Part shown: in pieces, positions 60,220 to 64,000 of the stretch | How the letters are laid out: each line of letters begins with the position of its first letter | Position numbering within the stretch: the stretch's first letter is position 1 | Source: Plantactinospora soyae | GTDB taxonomy: Bacteria > Actinomycetota > Actinomycetes > Mycobacteriales > Micromonosporaceae | DNA length: 64,000 nucleotides | Direction: 5' to 3' | Assembly (NCBI RefSeq): GCF_014874095.1 | Contig: NZ_JADBEB010000001.1 | Location: forward strand, 4,278,001 to 4,342,000 | Notes under the pieces: model-generated | Databases searched by the model: none | Seen by the model: the letters and a program-made list of their open reading frames with translations, nothing else | What the model was told of the DNA's origin: nothing | Translations under genes and position numbers: made by a program

Positions 60220-60792
60220 ATGGCTATCGAGGTACGCCCCGCGACGGTGTTCGACGATGTCGCAGCTGTCGTGGGCCCGAAGCGGCCGGATGCGAACGTG
60301 TGCTGGTGCCTGAGCTACCGCATCGGCGCGAAAGCGAACCTGCATCTGCGCGGGTCGATGCGCGGCGACCGGGTGCGCGAACTCGTCGGGCTTGATCCCC
60401 CTCCGGGAGTGCTCGCCTACGATGGCGACGAGGCCGTCGGCTGGGCGGCGGTGCACCCGCGAGCCGACACGAGCTTCGCCGGCAACAAGCGGATCCCGCA
60501 CCTCGACGATCTCAATGTGTGGAGCGTGTGGTGCTTCCGGGTACGGCCGGGCCACCGCAAGCGGGGCATCGTGCACCACCTGCTTGCCGGCGCCGTCGCC
60601 TTCGCCCGCGAGCGCGGTGCGCCAGCGATCGAGGGCTACCCCGTCGACAACCGCGGCGAGAAGGTGGACCTCACGATGGCCTACGTCGGCACCCGCGCGG
60701 TTTTCGAGCACGCCGGCTTTGCGAAGGCGGCCGACACCACCTCGGTACTCGCCGGGTTCCCACGTGTGCTCATGCGGCTCGACCTGCGGTGA
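60220..60792 (+). CDS. GNAT-family N-acetyltransferase
   Basis: A 190-residue acetyltransferase. The acetyl-CoA loop is FRVRPGHRKRGIVHHLLAG (motif A, RxxGxx). The N-terminal third includes VCWCLSYRIGAKANLHLRGS, and the conserved C-terminal pattern reads IEGYPVDNRGEKVD and FEHAGFAKAAD. Substrate unknown. ATG 60220 is taken because homology begins there, with GGCAGGG a few bases upstream. Confidence 0.85.
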   Translation: MAIEVRPATVFDDVAAVVGPKRPDANVCWCLSYRIGAKANLHLRGSMRGDRVRELVGLDPPPGVLAYDGDEAVGWAAVHPRADTSFAGNKRIPHLDDLNVWSVWCFRVRPGHRKRGIVHHLLAGAVAFARERGAPAIEGYPVDNRGEKVDLTMAYVGTRAVFEHAGFAKAADTTSVLAGFPRVLMRLDLR

Positions 60793-61217
60793 CGTCGATC
60801 GCCACGGGTACCTCACCGAGCAACAGGCTCAAGATCAAGCGCACCCGCATTCGGCTGACGGCCCGCCTCGTGGCCAGAAGCGTGCGGGTACAACTCACGC
60901 TGCTCCACCGCGTGTGCGTGTCGTAGCCGGTTTGATCTTGGGTGCCGCACAGTCTCCGTCAGGGCACCCCGCAGGCCGTTGACGCCGTCCTGGTGGACCT
61001 CGCCGCGGTCGCTGATCGCCTGATCGCGGACTCGGCGGCAGCACAGCGCGAACTCGACGAACGAAACGACGACAACGAGCGGTGGCTCGCATACGGCGAT
61101 CCGCCGGTCGGCTTCGAAAGCTGTCCAGATCCGAGTCGCGCGCTGACATCGATGCGTCTGACCCACGCCATCGACCACGCAAGCCTTCCGCGGCAGGCCA
61201 GCCGGAGGGTCGTGGCG

Positions 61218-61407
61218 TGGTGGGCGGGTCGTACGGTGCCACGCGCGGCGACTCTCCGTGGCCGCGCAGGTCGACGCGGACCGTGCGGAAGTGCTTGGCG
61301 AGCGGCACGCGGTCCCAGAGACGGCGGTCTTCGGTCATGCCGTGGATGGCGAGGAGGAGGGGTCCGGTGCCGTCGATGTCATCGGCGAGAGGGACGGTCT
61401 GGATCAT
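61218..61407 (-). pseudogene. Alpha/beta-hydrolase, N-terminal fragment
   Basis: ATG 61407 opens about 63 codons of a hydrolase start: GTGPLLLAIHGMTEDRRLWD (HG oxyanion motif), then FRTVRVDLRGHGESP. Homology ends near 61218; no nucleophile or catalytic His remains. Confidence 0.65.
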
Positions 61408-61715
61408 CGGCCGGACCGTACTCGGCGCTGGTGCCCAACCGAGTGCGACGACGTGCCGGTGTGCCGGACGATAGCGACCTCCCTCGGGTGGGACCGGGCA
61501 CGTCCTACACCTCCAGGTCGAACCAGCGCTCGCCGGTTTTGTGTCTACTCGGTGAATCGCAGCGCTTGTAAGTTCGTCACCACCTCATTCTTCGCGTGGT
61601 CCGGTGGTGTGAACAGTGACGGCACGTCACGTGTGGGGTGTGACGTGGCGGCACTGTTGGGTGGGTGCGGCGGCTGGTGGTATGGGGGCATCGGGCTGGG
61701 GGTTGAGGAAGGGCC

Positions 61716-61839
61716 GACCGTCGAGGGGGAGGGACACACCATCGTCTCCTCGGGGAAGAGCGAGTGTGTCGACACCATCGCCGCGGACTACCTCATCGAC
61801 CTCAAGCTGCCGGCCAGCATGCCCACCTGTTCCATCTGA
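61716..61839 (+). pseudogene. TAP-like hydrolase, C-terminal fragment
   Basis: About 40 codons reading VEGEGHTIVSSGKSECVDTI, then AADYLIDLKLPASMPTC, and TGA at 61837. The GEGHT His and CVDxxxxxYLxxxxxP pattern are typical of the TAP-like C-terminus of secreted hydrolases/peptidases. The rest of the gene is gone. It is on the opposite strand from the 61218 fragment and from a different subfamily. Confidence 0.55.
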
Positions 61840-61883
61840 ACCCGGCGGTACGGCGTTCGAGATGAGCGTGGGAAGGAGACGAC

Positions 61884-62390
61884 ATGGGCTGGAGCACAGG
61901 TGCGCTCGCGGAACTCGTCGGCACGACGATGAACACCATTCGGCACTACCGTCTCGGTCTGGTCGAAGAGCCGGAGCGCCGGTACAACGGATACAAGCAG
62001 TACGGGGCGGGGGATCTCGTACGCCTTCGGTGCATCGGACGGCTCGCCGATCCGGGGGTGCCGCTCTTCCGGATCGGCGAGGTGGGCGGGAACATCGCCG
62101 CGGACGCGTTGAGCCAGGTCGACACCGATCCCGTCGGCCACGACATCGACGTCGTGCAACCCGACGCGGACGAGGCGACTCGGCGGGGGAACCTTGCCGA
62201 GAGACTCGCGCCGATCCTGGCGCGGCATCTCGTCGACCACCCCAGGCTCAGCGACCCGGCAGCCGACCTGTCCCAGAGTGAGCACGTGACGCGGCAGACG
62301 TTCATCGATGCGGTGCAAGAGCTGTATGACACCGCCCAGCTCGATGCGCTGCGACGGGCGGCGGATGATCGTCATGGCTGTCGGGCAGCG
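61884..62390 (+). pseudogene. MerR-family regulator, degraded
   Basis: ATG 61884 begins a MerR HTH (MGWSTGALAELVGTTMNTIR, YRLGLVEEPERRYNGYKQY). The YYH wing residues are compressed by a deletion. The dimerisation region is scrambled by compensating shifts (around 62150-62200) before coding-like sequence returns at RQTFIDAVQELYDTAQLDAL. The frame then runs, without meaning, across the TetR gene. A functional product is unlikely. Confidence 0.6.
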
Positions 62391-62426
62391 CCGCCTCGGA
62401 TGACCTCGAACGGGGTCACGCGGTCG

Positions 62427-63032
62427 CTACCGTGGCCAGCTGAGCATGGCCGTGTCGGCGATCTCCTGGAGCTCGTCGGGGCCGAGGCCACTGGCGGCCT
62501 GGACGGCGATGCCGAACCCCACCGTCATGATGTATCGGGCGAGTCGCGCCGGCTTGGCGTCACGCGGGAGGTCGCCCTCGTCGACGGCGCGCTGGAAGCG
62601 CTCCTCGAGACGCACGCCAGCGTCGTTGCGCCAGTCGACGAGCACCTCGCGGGCGGGTCGACCGTCGTCGCCGGACGCCAGCGCGCCCTGAACGGTCAGG
62701 CATCCGGAGGGGGCGTCGGGACGGGTCGTGGTCTGGACCGATCCACGGAGGAACGCCTCGGCCACTGCTCGCGCGGTCGGCTCCGTCAGGGCGTGCGTCG
62801 CGTAGGAGGCTGGCCCCTGCCCGTAGCGCTGGAGGGCCTTGCGGAAAAGCTGCTCCTTGTTGCCGAAGGCCGCGTACATGCTCGTCTTGGTGATCCCCAT
62901 GGCAGCGGTCAGATCGGTGAGGCTCGCGCCCTCGTAACCTCGGGCCCAGAACACCTGCATGGCGCGCTCCAGCGCCTCGTCGATGTCGAACCCGCGAGGG
63001 CGGCCGATGGCGGCCTTCCGGAACCCATCCAT
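62427..63032 (-). CDS. TetR/AcrR-family regulator
   Basis: A 201-residue repressor: HTH MQVFWARGYEGASLTDLTAA, MGITKTSMYAAFGNKEQLF. The C-terminal domain contains GCLTVQGALASGDDGRPAR, typical of regulators of the AefR/YxaF-like group. ATG 63032 is used; the open frame upstream runs through the heptamer array and is not credible. It is divergent from the GPP34 gene. Confidence 0.9.
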   Translation of the reverse strand: MDGFRKAAIGRPRGFDIDEALERAMQVFWARGYEGASLTDLTAAMGITKTSMYAAFGNKEQLFRKALQRYGQGPASYATHALTEPTARAVAEAFLRGSVQTTTRPDAPSGCLTVQGALASGDDGRPAREVLVDWRNDAGVRLEERFQRAVDEGDLPRDAKPARLARYIMTVGFGIAVQAASGLGPDELQEIADTAMLSWPR

Positions 63033-63092
63033 ACGGCCAGCGTACTCCTCGGTACAGAACCCGTACGGAGAGTCGAGACGGATCTCGACCGT

Positions 63093-63157
63093 CGCAGTTC
63101 GCAGTTCGCAGTTCGCAGTTCGCAGTTCGCAGTTCGCAGTTCGCAGTTCGCAGTTCG
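63093..63157. repeat. Heptanucleotide tandem repeat (CGCAGTT)x9
   Basis: Nine perfect 7-bp units plus two bases lie in the gap between divergent TetR and GPP34 genes, 60 bases upstream of the TetR start. The unit is not a multiple of three, so it reads SQFAVR-like repeats in every frame; none is a gene. Copy number may vary by slippage and alter promoter spacing. Confidence 0.9.
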
Positions 63158-63202
63158 AGGAGCATGCCGTGAGACCCATCGACAACAGGAAGGTTCGACC
63201 CG

Positions 63203-63943
63203 ATGACGCAGCACCCTGAAGATCCCTTCGTCGGCGGCGGGACCGGGACGCCGGGCGAGGCGAAGCGGATCGAGGCTCCGACCCTGGCGGAGGATCTCCT
63301 GCTGCTCCTGTTCCAGCCGGGCACCGGGACCATCGCCGGAGAGAACACGCTCTTCTACACCCTGGCCGGAGCGGTGCTCGCAGATCTCGGGCTCGGCGAT
63401 CACGTACGAACCGGTTCCGGCCGGGGCGGGACGGCGCGGGTGGAGGCCGTCGAGGATCACCCGCCGTCGGATGACATCCTGCGCTCAGCGTGGGACTACC
63501 TTTCCGCCAAGCCCCGAGGGGTCCAGACGGTGCTCGCGGCGATCGGACCAACGTTGCGCAGCCCGCTGTTGGAAAGGCTCATCGAACGCGGCGACATTCG
63601 CAGGGGTACCCGCAAGGCGCTCGGTCTGTTCCGCATGACCGTCCTTGAGGACGGCGGAAGCGGGCGTCGATCACGCCTCCTCGCCGACGTCCGCGACGTG
63701 CTCGTCGAGGGGGCCGAACCGCAGCCTCGTGTCGCCGCGCTCACGGCGCTGTTGTCGGGAAGTGGCACACTGCCCCAGTTCCACCGCGAGATCCCCTGGA
63801 CCTCCCCTGTGATAACCCGCGCCAAGGAACTCGAGAAGGGCAACTGGGGAGCCGGGGCCGCCGCCGAAGCGGTCGCCCGAACAGTCACGGCGACCATCGT
63901 CAACAACGCCGTCATCGCCGCGGCCACGCTTCCCCGGAACTAA
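63203..63943 (+). CDS. GPP34 (GOLPH3/Vps74-like) family protein
   Basis: A 246-residue protein of the GPP34 family, whose eukaryotic members bind phosphoinositides at the Golgi. Seen here: APTLAEDLLLLLFQPGTGTI, LAGAVLADLGLGDHV, LLERLIERGDIRRGTRKALG and a C-terminal helix ending AAATLPRN. Bacterial function is not established. ATG 63203 follows AAGGTTCGACCCG with a weak ribosome site. The divergent TetR regulator may control it. Confidence 0.85.
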   Translation: MTQHPEDPFVGGGTGTPGEAKRIEAPTLAEDLLLLLFQPGTGTIAGENTLFYTLAGAVLADLGLGDHVRTGSGRGGTARVEAVEDHPPSDDILRSAWDYLSAKPRGVQTVLAAIGPTLRSPLLERLIERGDIRRGTRKALGLFRMTVLEDGGSGRRSRLLADVRDVLVEGAEPQPRVAALTALLSGSGTLPQFHREIPWTSPVITRAKELEKGNWGAGAAAEAVARTVTATIVNNAVIAAATLPRN

Positions 63944-64000
63944 GGATCGACCTCACCACGATTGTCCGAGGAGGACATCCGCACCCATTCCGGTCCCACA

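Noticed and set aside
63093-63157. CRISPR array
   Set aside because: Units are 7 bp with no spacers and no cas genes nearby.
62391-63206. Continuation of the MerR-like frame across the TetR gene
   Set aside because: It is antisense to an intact TetR gene and has no domain content.

Overview
The window is chromosomal DNA from a high-GC actinobacterium. The best guess is the family Micromonosporaceae: an IniB-N-domain repeat protein, SigE-like ECF sigma factor, CU044_5270-like protein, many TetR/MerR/LacI regulators and frequent GTG/TTG starts all fit, but the family assignment is an inference. No rRNA, CRISPR array or complete prophage is visible. Three tRNA genes are present (Gly-GCC, Cys-GCA, Val-GAC).

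Region 1 (1-21140) reads as stable chromosome. It holds a two-component pair, an IniB-like repeat protein, an OafA-type acyltransferase whose SGNH nucleophile appears substituted, and an L-rhamnose catabolic operon (rhaM, rhaI, bifunctional aldolase/dehydrogenase, rhaB) with its LacI regulator. Next come a PmoA-like protein and two CUT1 sugar permeases. Four sites of the form TGAAnCGnTTCA (two exact, two with one mismatch) lie before rhaM, before lacI and before the permeases, so one regulon seems to tie uptake to catabolism. A mycothiol-type metal-binding protein, a TetR regulator and a fused TRAP permease with its TAXI binding protein follow.

Region 2 (21287-27329) is a tRNA cluster whose last member, tRNA-Val, is an integration site. 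Its 3' end plus about 140 bp is repeated 5.6 kb downstream (21501-21691 and 27139-27329, 183 of 191 identical). Between the copies lie a frameshifted NucA/NucB-type nuclease gene, a DUF6461 gene, an IS256 remnant, an unidentified gene broken by two TAG codons, an aminoglycoside-phosphotransferase-like gene and a complete IS110-family element. No integrase survives.

Region 3 (27330-62400) is a long accessory zone with many broken genes. A second IS110 copy (47437-48865), in the same orientation and apparently one base different, lies 22 kb from the first. Intact genes include a transmembrane Ser/Thr kinase, an HxlR/oxidoreductase pair, a trypsin-like protease, a GlxA-type regulator, a two-component system plus ABC-2 exporter operon, an Asp/Asn beta-hydroxylase-like protein, an ECF sigma factor with its partner, and divergent regulator/enzyme pairs. 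Remnants include a truncated kinase, IS630, IS256, IS110 and integrase-core fragments, and pieces of TrmO-, YdeI-, VOC-, GNAT- and hydrolase-type genes.

Region 4 (62427-64000) holds a TetR regulator and a GPP34 gene separated by a 7-bp tandem repeat. I see no convincing new multi-gene defence or biosynthetic system. The most informative leads are the rhamnose regulon, the tandem tRNA-Val attachment repeats, the two IS110 copies with a possible bridge-RNA end, a short repeat family near 36.2 and 40.1 kb, and the twin palindromes at 59.2 kb.
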